Assembly (NCBI GenBank): GCA_965198325.1
Contig: CBDAPE010000016.1
Coordinates: 372,001 to 436,000, forward strand
Origin: CBDAPE01 sp965198325
GTDB lineage: Bacteria; Pseudomonadota; Alphaproteobacteria; UBA828; JAPUJA01
DNA length: 64,000 nt
Reading direction: 5' to 3'
Position 1 is the first letter of the stretch. Each line of letters opens with the position of its first letter. Under the pieces are notes generated by a model. The model made no database searches, had not been told where the DNA came from, and saw only the letters and a program-made list of their open reading frames with translations. The translations under genes were made by a program, and so were the position numbers. Positions 8,935-18,023 of the stretch are shown one piece after another.

Positions 8935-11142
8935 ATGGCACGGGACTCCAAATACGACGTTCTGTTCGAGCCCATCAAGCTCGGCCCCAAGACGCTTAAG
9001 AACCGCTTCTGGCAGACCACTCACTGCACGGGTTTCGGCGCGGAGCGGCCCGGTACGCAAGCCGCGTTTCGCGGCACCAAAGCCGAGGGCGGCTGGGGCG
9101 CAATCTTCTCCGAGGCGGTCTCGGTCCATGCCGAGTCCGACGAATACCCGTTCACACTAGGGCGGATGTGGGACGAGGGCGACGTCATCAATTACGGCCA
9201 TATGTGCGACGAGTTGCACGGGCACGGCGCGCTGGCAGGCATCCAGCTTTGGTACTCGGGTTGCCATGCGCCGAACATGGAGACCCGCGAGGTGCCGCGC
9301 GATCCCAGCGGCCTGCCGTCGAACGTGTTCCCCGAGCGTACGGTCTTTGGTGCGGAGTGCGACGAGGACGACATCCAGGCGCTGATGAACATGTATGTGC
9401 TTGCGGCCAAGCGGGCGCAGGATGCGGGCTTCGATATCCTCGAGCTGTCCGCGTGCGATAACACGGTGCCGGCGCAGTTCCTCGACCATCGCTACAACTA
9501 CCGGAGCGACGGTTGGGGCGGCTCGCTCAAGAACCGGCTGCGCTTCGTCATCCAATGCCTGACGAATTTGCGCGAAGCCTGCGGCGCATCGAGCGCGATC
9601 TCGATCCGTTACGAGACCGACGACATTCTGGGCGCACTCTCGCTACAGTATTTCGAGGAGGGACTCACCATCGTCGAGCTGCTCCATGCCGAGGGGCTGC
9701 TCGATGCCTGGTCGGTCAAGATCGGCGATTACGAGGAATGGGCGGGCGAGGACGCGGCGAGTTCGCGCTTCCGCAAGTCGAACTGGATGAAGCCCTTCGT
9801 CGAGGACGTGAAGGGGATCGTGGGCGACGTTCCGGTCGTAAACAACGGCCGCTTCACCAGCCCCGACGACATGATCGGCGTGATCAACGACCGCCAATGC
9901 GACATCATCGGCGCGGCGCGGCCTTCGATCGCCGATCCGTTCTTGCCCAGGAAGATCGAGGAGGGGCGAAACGAGGATATCCGCGAGTGCATCGGGTGCA
10001 ACATGTGCGTCTCGCGCATGCAACAGCAGGCTCTCTTGAGCTGCACCCAGAACGCGACCTCGGGCGAGGAATATCGGCGCGGCTGGCATCCCGAGAAATT
10101 CGAGAAGACGAGCGAGCCCTGCTCGGTGCTGGTCGTCGGCGGTGGTCCGGCGGGGATGGAATGTGCCCGGGTGCTGGGGATGCGGGGCTACGAGGTTCAT
10201 CTGTGCGAGGCCGACAAGGACCTGGGCGGGCACTGGAAGCGGGTCTCGCGCTATCCGCGCTGCACCGAATGGGGCCGGGTGGTCACTTACCGGGAGATCC
10301 AGCTCGGCAAGCTCAAGAACGTCGAGGTTCATCTCGGGGTTGGCGAAATGTCGGCGAACGACGTGCTCTCCTACGGTGCCGACAAGGTGGTGATTGCAAC
10401 GGGCGCGCACTGGTCGACCGACGGCACGGGCCCGGAGATTCACAAGCCTATTCCCGGAGCCGACGCCTCGCTGGCTAATGTGTGCACGCCCGAGCAGGTG
10501 ATGGACGGCAAACCGACCGGCGGCTGGGTCGTGGTGCTCGACGGCGAGGGCCACTTCACGGGCATGGCCATGGCCGAGCTGATGGCCGATCAGGGCAAGT
10601 CCGCGGTCACGCTGGTGACCAACATGAACGAGGTCAACGAATACACGCTCTATACGATGGAGGTGCAGAACAACAAGCGGTTGATGTACGAAAAGAACAT
10701 CGCCCATATGCGTAATCACTGGGGCCACGCGGTCGAACCCGACAAGATCCAGCTGTTCTATCTCTATCGCGATTCACCGGAGCTTTACGAAATCGAACCC
10801 GGCAAGTGGAACCGGCGCGAGACGGACCATCTGGTCGAAATCGAGTGCGACACGGTGATCCTGTGTACGACGCGGGTGCCCAATAACGGGCTCTTCAAGG
10901 AGCTCAAGGCGCGAAAAGGCGAATGGGCGGCGAACGAGGTGCAGGCGGTTTACCGGATCGGCGACTGCCACGCGCCGCGCCAATGCCTGAACGCGATCTA
11001 TGACGGCCATCGGCTGGCTCGGGAATTCGACGGGCCGCACCCGCAATACCCGCTGCCCTTCATCCGGGAGCGCCAGATCTGGGGCCATGAGACCTATCCC
11101 AAGCTGGGCGATGCCCGGCCTGTCGTCGAAGTCGATCTCTGA
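8935..11142 (+). CDS. TMADH/DMADH-family flavoprotein, paralogue 4
   Basis: A 735-residue and most divergent member of the array. The FMN Cys is kept (QTTHCTGFG), as are the four cluster cysteines (CIGCNMC, then Cys 11 residues on). The Trp355 equivalent is Met (SRMQQQ), the Tyr169/His172 segment reads LSACD, with Ser and Asp at those positions, and the Tyr60 equivalent is Ala (FSEAVS). EEWAGED preserves a Trp and an Asp near the 264/267 positions with one inserted residue. The active site has clearly been remodelled. The start at 8935 follows AGGGGGGA; an earlier in-frame ATG at 8887 adds residues with no family similarity. Confidence 0.86.
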   Translation: MARDSKYDVLFEPIKLGPKTLKNRFWQTTHCTGFGAERPGTQAAFRGTKAEGGWGAIFSEAVSVHAESDEYPFTLGRMWDEGDVINYGHMCDELHGHGALAGIQLWYSGCHAPNMETREVPRDPSGLPSNVFPERTVFGAECDEDDIQALMNMYVLAAKRAQDAGFDILELSACDNTVPAQFLDHRYNYRSDGWGGSLKNRLRFVIQCLTNLREACGASSAISIRYETDDILGALSLQYFEEGLTIVELLHAEGLLDAWSVKIGDYEEWAGEDAASSRFRKSNWMKPFVEDVKGIVGDVPVVNNGRFTSPDDMIGVINDRQCDIIGAARPSIADPFLPRKIEEGRNEDIRECIGCNMCVSRMQQQALLSCTQNATSGEEYRRGWHPEKFEKTSEPCSVLVVGGGPAGMECARVLGMRGYEVHLCEADKDLGGHWKRVSRYPRCTEWGRVVTYREIQLGKLKNVEVHLGVGEMSANDVLSYGADKVVIATGAHWSTDGTGPEIHKPIPGADASLANVCTPEQVMDGKPTGGWVVVLDGEGHFTGMAMAELMADQGKSAVTLVTNMNEVNEYTLYTMEVQNNKRLMYEKNIAHMRNHWGHAVEPDKIQLFYLYRDSPELYEIEPGKWNRRETDHLVEIECDTVILCTTRVPNNGLFKELKARKGEWAANEVQAVYRIGDCHAPRQCLNAIYDGHRLAREFDGPHPQYPLPFIRERQIWGHETYPKLGDARPVVEVDL

Positions 11143-11196
11143 TCCGTGAGGCCGGAGCGCCGCGCCGCTTGGCGCGACGCCCCGCTTTGTCGCTGG

Positions 11197-12264
11197 CTAG
11201 CTCCAGTGGGTCTGGCGCTTCTGGCCGTTCGCGGCGACATGGGATTCGGCCAGCAGGCAGACCATCTCGAAGCCGATAGCCGAACACACGTTGGCCGAAA
11301 TGCCGTGAGGATCGTAGGGCGGGCAAAGCTCGGCGATGTCCGCGCCGACCATGTCCATGCCCCGAAGGCCGCGGATAATCTGAATCACCTCTCGGCTGGT
11401 CAGCCCGAACGGTTCGGGCAGCTGGGTGCCCGGCAGATGGGTCGCATCGATTCCGTCGGTGCAGAGCGAGAGGTAGAACGGCGTATCGCCGATCACCCGC
11501 TTGATCTCGTCGACCACGCCGTCCACGCCCAACTCGAAGAATTCGTGGCTGGGGATTACCCGCATGCCGGAATCGTGAGAGAACTGCCAGTAGATCGAGA
11601 GGCCGTTGCGAATGCCGATTTGGACGGTCTTCTCGGGATCGATCGCTTCATCGAGGGCAGCCATCAGGAACACGTTCGTGTCGTTGAGCTTACTGCCCTG
11701 GAATTCGCCCCGGGCCGTGTCGCCGTGGGCGTCGAAATGCACGCAGCCCACCGGTTCGCCTTCGGAGAGTCCCTTGAGGATCGGGTAGGTCATGGTGTGC
11801 ACGCCGCCGACCGAGAAGGGACGGATGCCGTGTTTGCGAAAGCCGGCGAATACATCGGTTATCTTTTCGACCACGTCTTCCACCGCATGGGGACTCTCGA
11901 AATTGATGATGCCGTAATCGGCGACGGAGCAGAGATCGAAGGGGATGGTTTTCCAGACATCGTGCACCGGCCCGCGGAACACCGACCAGTCCCTCAGGCT
12001 TTGCGGGCCCAGCCGGGTACCCGCGCGCAACGGTGCGCTGACCTCGAACGGGACTCCGATGCACGCCACGTCGATGGCCTCGAGATCGCTGATTTCGGGT
12101 GCATTGAAATAGCGGTTGTGCGCGGTAAAGGAGTCGAACAGGGGGGCTTTTTCGGTCTCCATGCGTTCGACGAATTTCTTCAAATCGGGATCGCCCTGAT
12201 CCATGAAGCTGCCTTCAGCCAGAGCTTGCAGCTTGGCGCGTTTCTCTTCCGAAAATCCTGGCAT
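11197..12264 (-). CDS. Ureohydrolase (agmatinase/arginase family) with an altered metal site
   Basis: A 355-residue member of the dimanganese ureohydrolases, which cleave guanidino compounds to urea and an amine. Metal-site motifs seen are GGVHT, HFDAHGDT and the late segment LCTDGIDATHLPGT followed by PEPFGLT. In agmatinases that late segment begins with two ligand aspartates (DID). Here the first is Cys (CTD) and the second is kept. The true substrate, and whether the metal centre is complete, are therefore open; guanidinoacid, guanidine or other guanidinium hydrolase activity is possible. The ATG at 12264 has GGGAGAAA upstream and was chosen over a longer frame. It is convergent with paralogue 4. 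Confidence 0.8.
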   Translation of the reverse strand: MPGFSEEKRAKLQALAEGSFMDQGDPDLKKFVERMETEKAPLFDSFTAHNRYFNAPEISDLEAIDVACIGVPFEVSAPLRAGTRLGPQSLRDWSVFRGPVHDVWKTIPFDLCSVADYGIINFESPHAVEDVVEKITDVFAGFRKHGIRPFSVGGVHTMTYPILKGLSEGEPVGCVHFDAHGDTARGEFQGSKLNDTNVFLMAALDEAIDPEKTVQIGIRNGLSIYWQFSHDSGMRVIPSHEFFELGVDGVVDEIKRVIGDTPFYLSLCTDGIDATHLPGTQLPEPFGLTSREVIQIIRGLRGMDMVGADIAELCPPYDPHGISANVCSAIGFEMVCLLAESHVAANGQKRQTHWS

Positions 12265-12431
12265 TGTCGTTTCTCCCTTGTCGGCCTGACGGACGGCGTC
12301 GCATGCCGCGACGGTCATGTTCCTTATTGGTAGTTTAGCATAATTCTAGAAAAGGAGCAGAGGTGACGTCCCGCGCTTATCGGCGGCTTGACGCGCGGGC
12401 CTCTTGCGAGCCCGTCCCTACTGGGGCCAGC

Positions 12432-12839
12432 CTATGTCTTGCGCGGCAGTTTGTCGAGGTCGTCGGCATTCTGGCAGAACGCGTGATAGTCGTCCTCGGC
12501 GTCTTCCCAGTTAAGCCACACCCGGCAGCGCTGGCGGCTCTCCTCCGGGCAGCGGAAGCAGCGCTTGCGCAGGCCCTGCATCAATGATGCGTCTTTCCAC
12601 GCTTCATCGCCGTCGATCTCGAGACGTTCGAGCATCTCGGGTATCGGGTGGTGGAAGACCGGATCGCCCGTCTCGGCGGGGGAGTATTTGCCGCAGCTCA
12701 GTCCGATGTCGGCGAGTGCGCGTTCGGTTTCCTGGGGGTTGCGGCTCGCGAAGCGTGCCTTGAGCTTCGCCTTCCGGTCGCTCGCATGGAGCGCTTCGGT
12801 CAGCTTGCCGATCACGCCGTGCCCTTTCTCGGGTGCCAT
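12432..12839 (-). CDS. DUF6455-like small cysteine protein
   Basis: A 135-residue protein with a C-terminal cysteine cluster (RCFRCPEESRQRCRVWL) typical of the short alphaproteobacterial proteins grouped as DUF6455, and a further cysteine in HAFCQNA. Its function is unknown; the cysteines could bind a metal or an Fe-S cluster. The start at 12839 follows AAAGGA; the longer upstream frame is low-complexity and unlikely to be coding. It is divergent from the Fe-S/ETF fusion gene, with about 280 bases between them. Confidence 0.65.
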   Translation of the reverse strand: MAPEKGHGVIGKLTEALHASDRKAKLKARFASRNPQETERALADIGLSCGKYSPAETGDPVFHHPIPEMLERLEIDGDEAWKDASLMQGLRKRCFRCPEESRQRCRVWLNWEDAEDDYHAFCQNADDLDKLPRKT

Positions 12840-13116
12840 GGCCGGTCCTTTCCGCTTGTCAGCCCTGACACGGTGAGCGGCGCGGGCGCAACCCGCCTTG
12901 ATCTCGATCAATTCGGTTGGCAGATTTTGGGATATTTTGATCGCCAATTCAGATCGATAGTGCCTTTTGGCAGGGTGACAAAGCGCCGGCGATAACGGTA
13001 TAAATCGGACACGAAACGAGGGGCTCGCGCTGCTGCCCGGGGGCGGTGGGCTGCAGCCTCTCTTTTTTCGGAAATCAAGCAACCGGTTCGCAGCGGAAAC
13101 GGCCGGTCGGGGGACG

Positions 13117-16100
13117 ATGGAAACTCGCGAACTCTTCTGGAATGTCGACGGGGCGGCTTATTCTGCCTTCTACGCGATCGGTTTCTCCGCAATCGCGATT
13201 TTCCTATACGGCTTCGGGCGTCACTTCGTCAAATACTGGCGCGGGGCAAAGAGCCCGACGCCGGTCGATGCCTGGACCGGGTTCTGGCGCATGTGGGTCG
13301 ACCTGTTTTCCCAACGCACGGTGCTCCGGCGCGACCGCTTCGCGGGCACGGGTCATACGAAAATCTTCTACGGCTTCGTCATCCTCTTCATCGGCACCTC
13401 GATTATCACCGTCGACTACGACATTACCGAACCCCTTCTTGGTGTCTCCTTCTGGAAGGGGACCTTCTATCTCATCTTCAGCCTGGTCCTCGATATCGGC
13501 GGGCTGGCGATGATCATCGGCATTTGCCTGATGATGTGGCGGCGCGCCCGGTTCGACCTGCCGAAGCTCGACTATGTGCGCCGCTACCGCGAGGAAGCGG
13601 AGCCGCGGCCCGTCGCGCGCTACTGGCAGCGCGAGGACTGGGTGTTCATGACTGTCCTGCTGGTCATTGCCATCACGGGCTTCCTGCAGGAAGGCGTCCG
13701 CTTGCTCCACGAGCAGCCCCCCTGGGCCGCGTGGTCGCCGGTCGGCTGGGCGATCTGGAAGATTTTCGCCGGACTGGGAATGAGCCAGGAGACCGCGGCG
13801 GGGATTCGTGCGGCTAACTGGTGGGTCCACGGGGTGCTGGCGCTGATCTTCATCGCTGCCATTCCGTGGAACAAGGCCAAGCACATCATCGCCGTGATGG
13901 GTTCGCTTTCGGTGCGCGATCGACGGGCGCTCAGCCGGCTTTCGAGGATCCCCGAGGATGCGGCAGATGTCGGGGTTTCCAGGGTCGAGCAGTTTTCCTG
14001 GAAGAACATGCTGAACTTCGATGCCTGCACCAAATGCGGCAAATGTCACGAGGCATGCCCGGCTCGCACGGTGGGCTATCCCTTAAGCCCGCGCGACCTG
14101 ATCCTCGACCTGCGGGTGTTCAACGACAAGGCGATGAGCAAGTCGCGCGAAGGCGTCGAGCTGATCGGCGACATCATCGACAAGGAGACGCTTTGGGCCT
14201 GCCGCTCCTGCGGCGCGTGCCAGGAAATCTGCCCGGTCGGCATCGAACATCCCCAGATGATCATCGACATGCGCCGCCAACTGGTCGATCAGGGCGACAT
14301 GGACCCGTTGCTGCAAAGCACCATGGAGACCATTGCGAACCTGGGCAACAGCTTCGCCGGCAATCCCCGCAAGCGGGCCGTCTGGGTCGATGCGCTCGAA
14401 TTCCCGGTGAAAGACATCCGCGAGGAACCGGCCGACACTCTCTGGTTTGTCGGCGACTATGCCTCGTTCGATCCACGCAACCAGAAGGTAAGTCAGACCG
14501 TCGCACGCCTGCTCAAGGTCGCCGACGTTGATTACGGCTTGTTGCTCGAAGGCGAGCGCACCGCCGGAAACGACGTGCGCCGGGTGGGCGAGGAGGGCCT
14601 ATTCGAGAGCCTCGTCGAGCACAACCTCGGGCAGATGAATAAGTCCAAGGGCTTTCAGGAGATCATCACCACCGATCCGCACAGTTACAACACGATCAAG
14701 AACGAATATCCCGATTTCGGCGAGGTCGCGCCCATCCGCCACTACAGCGCGCTGCTGGCGGAGTTGCTAAAGAGCGGCAGGCTCAAGGTCGTCAAGCCGC
14801 TCGATAAGCGAGTGACGCTTCACGATCCCTGCCACCTCGGCCGGCTCAACGGCAACTTCGAAGAGCCTCGCGCCGTTCTGGAGGCGATCGGCTGCACAAT
14901 CGTTGAAATGCCCCGTAACCGCGACAACTCATTTTGCTGCGGCGCGGGCGGGGGGCGCATCTGGATCCCCGATCAACCGGGCCTCGAAAAGCCCTCCGAA
15001 AACCGGATGCACGAAGCCGCCGCTCTCGGTGGTATAGATATCTTCGTCACCTGTTGCCCAAAGGATTTGACAATGTTTGAGGACGCGCGAAAGACCAGCG
15101 GCCACGAGAACGATTTCGAGATCGGCGATCTTGCCGAGCTTGTCGCCGAAGCGATCGATCTCAAGAATATCGATCTGAAGCATGTCCCGGGCCTGGTTGA
15201 GCGGATCACTGAATCCGCCTCGGCCCGGGTCGCGGACGTGATCGTCAACCAGATCGCGGAGAAGCTTGCCGACCAGGTGGCCGAGGCGGTGGCCAAGAAG
15301 CTGGTGGCATCGGGGGGCCTCGCTGTCACCGCCGCGCCGGTCGGGGACGGGTCGGCTGCGGTCCCGACTGAGGGTCCTGCGCCGGCGCCGGCACCGGCGC
15401 CGGTACCGGCGGGAGCTTGGGGAGGTACACCGATCACGCCGGCAGCGCTTCCGGCCTACGACATTCCGGCCAAGGACGGGCCGCGCATCATGGTCGCGGT
15501 CAAGGAAGTGGGTACGCTCGGCGACGAGTTCGAGTTCACTGACGACGGTTGCGACGTCAAGGAAGAGTTCTTCGACTTCATTCTCAATGAATGGGACGAT
15601 ACGGCGCTCGAGGCAGCGCTTCAGAGCATCGAAAAACTGGGCTCCGGCGAAGTTGTCGCGGTCACCGTTGGCCCGGAACGCACCGAGGCGACGCTGCGCA
15701 AGGTGATGGCCAAGGGCGCACACCGGGGCGTGAGGGTCTGGGACGACAGCCTCGCGGGCGCGGATCCGGTCACGATCGCCCGGGCGCTCGCGGGTATCGC
15801 CAAGGCGGAAGAGGCCGATCTGATCCTGACCGGGACGCAGTCGGCGGACCAGGCCCAGGGCGCGACGGGAACCGCGCTTGCTCGAATCCTGGGTATTCCC
15901 CATACCGCGGTCGTGCTCGAGATGGACTGGGACGGGGCGGGATCGCTGATCCTCATGCGCGAGCTCGAAGGCGGCATGGGCCACGCGTTCGAGATGCCTG
16001 CGCCGGCCGTCGTCGCGATTCAGACCGGGGCCAATGAGCCGCGCTACGCCACCATGCGGATGATCAAGGATGCCAAGAAGAAGCCTCTCGATGTGGTCGA

Positions 16101-16251
16101 TGGGTCGAGCGTTGCCGACGAGGGGAGCGCCTATCGGATTCGCCGCATGTACGCGCCCGAGGCGGCAGGCCGGGCCGAGATGCTCGAAGGCAGCCCCGGG
16201 GAAATCGCTGCCAAGGTCGCTGAAATCATTCGCGAAAAGATGGGAGGCTGA
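13117..16251 (+). CDS. Membrane Fe-S oxidoreductase (DgcB/HdrD-like) fused to ETF beta subunit
   Basis: A single 1044-residue reading frame joining two proteins that are normally separate. Residues 1-260 have about five membrane helices (near 15-34, 83-101, 116-140, 176-196, 235-256), like NarI-type membrane subunits. Two 4Fe-4S motifs follow (Cys304/307/310/314 and Cys362/365/368/372), then a cysteine-rich domain with FCCGAGGG (about 607) and TCCPKD (about 646). After an Ala/Pro-rich linker (about 739-774), a complete ETF beta domain runs from about 788 to the end (VAVKEVGTL, GTQSADQAQGATGTALA). Known DgcA-DgcB-EtfAB sets oxidise dimethylglycine with separate chains. The likely role is to carry electrons from the TMADH-like enzymes to quinone. 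The start follows GGGGGA; etfA starts four bases after the stop. Confidence 0.88.
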   Translation: METRELFWNVDGAAYSAFYAIGFSAIAIFLYGFGRHFVKYWRGAKSPTPVDAWTGFWRMWVDLFSQRTVLRRDRFAGTGHTKIFYGFVILFIGTSIITVDYDITEPLLGVSFWKGTFYLIFSLVLDIGGLAMIIGICLMMWRRARFDLPKLDYVRRYREEAEPRPVARYWQREDWVFMTVLLVIAITGFLQEGVRLLHEQPPWAAWSPVGWAIWKIFAGLGMSQETAAGIRAANWWVHGVLALIFIAAIPWNKAKHIIAVMGSLSVRDRRALSRLSRIPEDAADVGVSRVEQFSWKNMLNFDACTKCGKCHEACPARTVGYPLSPRDLILDLRVFNDKAMSKSREGVELIGDIIDKETLWACRSCGACQEICPVGIEHPQMIIDMRRQLVDQGDMDPLLQSTMETIANLGNSFAGNPRKRAVWVDALEFPVKDIREEPADTLWFVGDYASFDPRNQKVSQTVARLLKVADVDYGLLLEGERTAGNDVRRVGEEGLFESLVEHNLGQMNKSKGFQEIITTDPHSYNTIKNEYPDFGEVAPIRHYSALLAELLKSGRLKVVKPLDKRVTLHDPCHLGRLNGNFEEPRAVLEAIGCTIVEMPRNRDNSFCCGAGGGRIWIPDQPGLEKPSENRMHEAAALGGIDIFVTCCPKDLTMFEDARKTSGHENDFEIGDLAELVAEAIDLKNIDLKHVPGLVERITESASARVADVIVNQIAEKLADQVAEAVAKKLVASGGLAVTAAPVGDGSAAVPTEGPAPAPAPAPVPAGAWGGTPITPAALPAYDIPAKDGPRIMVAVKEVGTLGDEFEFTDDGCDVKEEFFDFILNEWDDTALEAALQSIEKLGSGEVVAVTVGPERTEATLRKVMAKGAHRGVRVWDDSLAGADPVTIARALAGIAKAEEADLILTGTQSADQAQGATGTALARILGIPHTAVVLEMDWDGAGSLILMRELEGGMGHAFEMPAPAVVAIQTGANEPRYATMRMIKDAKKKPLDVVDGSSVADEGSAYRIRRMYAPEAAGRAEMLEGSPGEIAAKVAEIIREKMGG

Positions 16252-16254
16252 GCC

Positions 16255-17220
16255 ATGGCCGGAATTCTCGTAGTTGGTGAGCATCTTCAGGGCGCAGTGC
16301 GCGACATCACGGGCGAGATGATCGGTGCGGCGGTCGCGCTCAAGGCCGAGATCGGCGGTCCGTTGACCGTCCTTCTCGTCGGCGCGGACGCCCCGACGCT
16401 GGCCGAAGCGGTCAACCTCGAAGGGGTCGACGAGATCGTCACGGTTTCGACCGAGGCATCCCACTTCGACTCCAATCTCTACGAAGAGGCGGTTTGCCAG
16501 GTCGGTGCCCAGACCGAACCCCGAGCGATCATCATGGGTCACAGCGTTAACGGCATGGCCTATGCCGCGGCCGTCGCGGCCCGGCTGGGCGCGGGTTTCG
16601 CATCCGACGTCTTCCAGCTTGCGACCGAAGGCGGCGAGATCTTGGCGACCCGGAGCGGCTATGGCGCCAAGGTGCAGATGGAGCTGGTTTTTCCCGAACG
16701 GTCGGTCGTCGTTCTCGCCTTGCGGGGCGCAACCTTCGCGATCCCCGAAACGCCGGGCGCTGCCAGCATCGTCGCGGCGGACATCGACCTGTCCGGGGTC
16801 GAGGCGGTGAGCAGCCATACGGAGTACCGCGATCCGCCACCGGCGGATTTCGATATCACCAAGGCCGAGTTCATCCTTTCGATCGGTCGCGGCATCGAGG
16901 ATGCGGACAATGTGCCGCGCTTAAAGGAGCTGGCGGAGCGTCTGGGCGCCACGCTCGGCTGCTCGCGTCCGGTCGCCGATTCGGGTTGGCTGCCAAAGCC
17001 GCACCAGGTGGGTCAGTCCGGCAAGGTTGCCTCGAACTGCAAGCTCTACATCGCGTTGGGCATTTCGGGCGCGGTGCAGCATCTGTTCGGCATGAAGCAT
17101 GTCGAGACGATCATCGCCGTGAACACGGACGCGGACGCACCGATGTACAGCTACGCGACTTACGGCGCGACCATGAGCCTCTTCGACTTCGCCGACGCGT
17201 TGGAGAAGCAGTTCAATTAG
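16255..17220 (+). CDS. etfA: Electron transfer flavoprotein alpha subunit
   Basis: A 321-residue ETF alpha protein. The C-terminal FAD-binding region is clear (HQVGQSGKVAS, YIALGISGAVQHLFGMK, AVNTDADAPMYSYATYG), and GRGIEDADN is the usual loop before it. It should pair with the ETF beta domain fused to the preceding membrane protein, tying the flavoprotein to the membrane. The start lies three bases beyond the fusion-gene stop, with GGGAGGC as ribosome site inside the upstream coding end, so the two are translationally coupled. Confidence 0.93.
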   Translation: MAGILVVGEHLQGAVRDITGEMIGAAVALKAEIGGPLTVLLVGADAPTLAEAVNLEGVDEIVTVSTEASHFDSNLYEEAVCQVGAQTEPRAIIMGHSVNGMAYAAAVAARLGAGFASDVFQLATEGGEILATRSGYGAKVQMELVFPERSVVVLALRGATFAIPETPGAASIVAADIDLSGVEAVSSHTEYRDPPPADFDITKAEFILSIGRGIEDADNVPRLKELAERLGATLGCSRPVADSGWLPKPHQVGQSGKVASNCKLYIALGISGAVQHLFGMKHVETIIAVNTDADAPMYSYATYGATMSLFDFADALEKQFN

Positions 17221-17228
17221 GCGTTATA

Positions 17229-17301
17229 CTCTCCCGGCAGTAAGGGCGGCCGCCAACCCGGTGAGAACCGTCCGATGAGGGCCGAGCGGCTAGCGGGAGA
17301 G
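17229..17301 (+). promoter_or_regulatory. Candidate structured leader that pairs with the ribosome binding site
   Basis: CTCTCCCG (17229-17236) is perfectly complementary to CGGGAGAG (17294-17301). The latter contains the Shine-Dalgarno sequence of the channel gene starting at 17307. Inside the stem, CGGCC can pair with GGCCG (about 17280-17284), and CGGT-GAGA-ACCG (17259-17270) makes a GNRA-capped hairpin. Folding would hide the ribosome site, so this could be a translational switch. No known riboswitch class was recognised, and the pairing may be fortuitous in GC-rich DNA. Confidence 0.4.
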
Positions 17302-17306
17302 ACAGC

Positions 17307-18023
17307 ATGACGGATGATGTGACCGGGCCCATGCCCGGAGCAGGCGGCGTATCGCCGAAGGGGCAAACCGGTCTGCTGGCCGCGCCGCGCGATCGGTTCC
17401 GCTATGTCCTCCTGCTGCGGTTTATCCTGATAAATTTTGTCGCCGCGGCGATGGTTGTCGCCGCGGCGATCCAGGGCTGGGTCGGGCTCGTTTTCGGCAA
17501 CGACCCGACGCGCCTGACCCTCGTGATCTGTGCCGTATTCGTCTTCGGTTTCATGCTGTGCGGCTGGAAGATCCTGCAGGTCAGCCAGGGATTGAATATC
17601 GCGCGTGCGTTCGACCCGGCGTCGCCCGACACCTCCTTCGTGGGCCGCTATATCACCGATATGCGAGACCGCACGGCCAACAGCCGGGCGATTTCAGCGG
17701 ATGCGATGCGTCAGCGCTTCGGCGCCAGGATCGCCGTCGTCCGCCATGTCGCGAACAGCCTGGTCTTCCTCGGGCTGATCGGTACGGTGATCGGATTCAT
17801 CATCGCACTCTCGGGTGTCCATCCCGAGGCGGTCACGGAACTCGACAACGTCGCGCCCATGGTCTCGACCCTGATTCGCGGCATGTCGGTCGCGCTTTAC
17901 ACGACGCTCATCGGCGCGGTGTTCAGTATCTGGCTGATGGTCAACTACCGGCTCCTTGCGACGGGCACTGTGATGCTGGTCAACGCCGTCATCGAGCTGG
18001 GCGAAGCCCATGCACGATCCTGA
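17307..18023 (+). CDS. MotA/TolQ/ExbB-type proton channel family protein
   Basis: A 238-residue membrane protein with four predicted helices (about 33-57, 70-92, 150-170, 193-213). The third helix reads VFLGLIGTVIGFIIALSG, the hallmark of the MotA/TolQ/ExbB stator family, followed by a conserved loop and the GMSVALYTTLIGAVFS helix. These proteins form proton channels that power work through a partner with a single membrane helix. The partner genes here would be the two that follow rather than classical ExbD/TolR. The stop overlaps the next start by 14 bases, which indicates coupling. Confidence 0.82.
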   Translation: MTDDVTGPMPGAGGVSPKGQTGLLAAPRDRFRYVLLLRFILINFVAAAMVVAAAIQGWVGLVFGNDPTRLTLVICAVFVFGFMLCGWKILQVSQGLNIARAFDPASPDTSFVGRYITDMRDRTANSRAISADAMRQRFGARIAVVRHVANSLVFLGLIGTVIGFIIALSGVHPEAVTELDNVAPMVSTLIRGMSVALYTTLIGAVFSIWLMVNYRLLATGTVMLVNAVIELGEAHARS

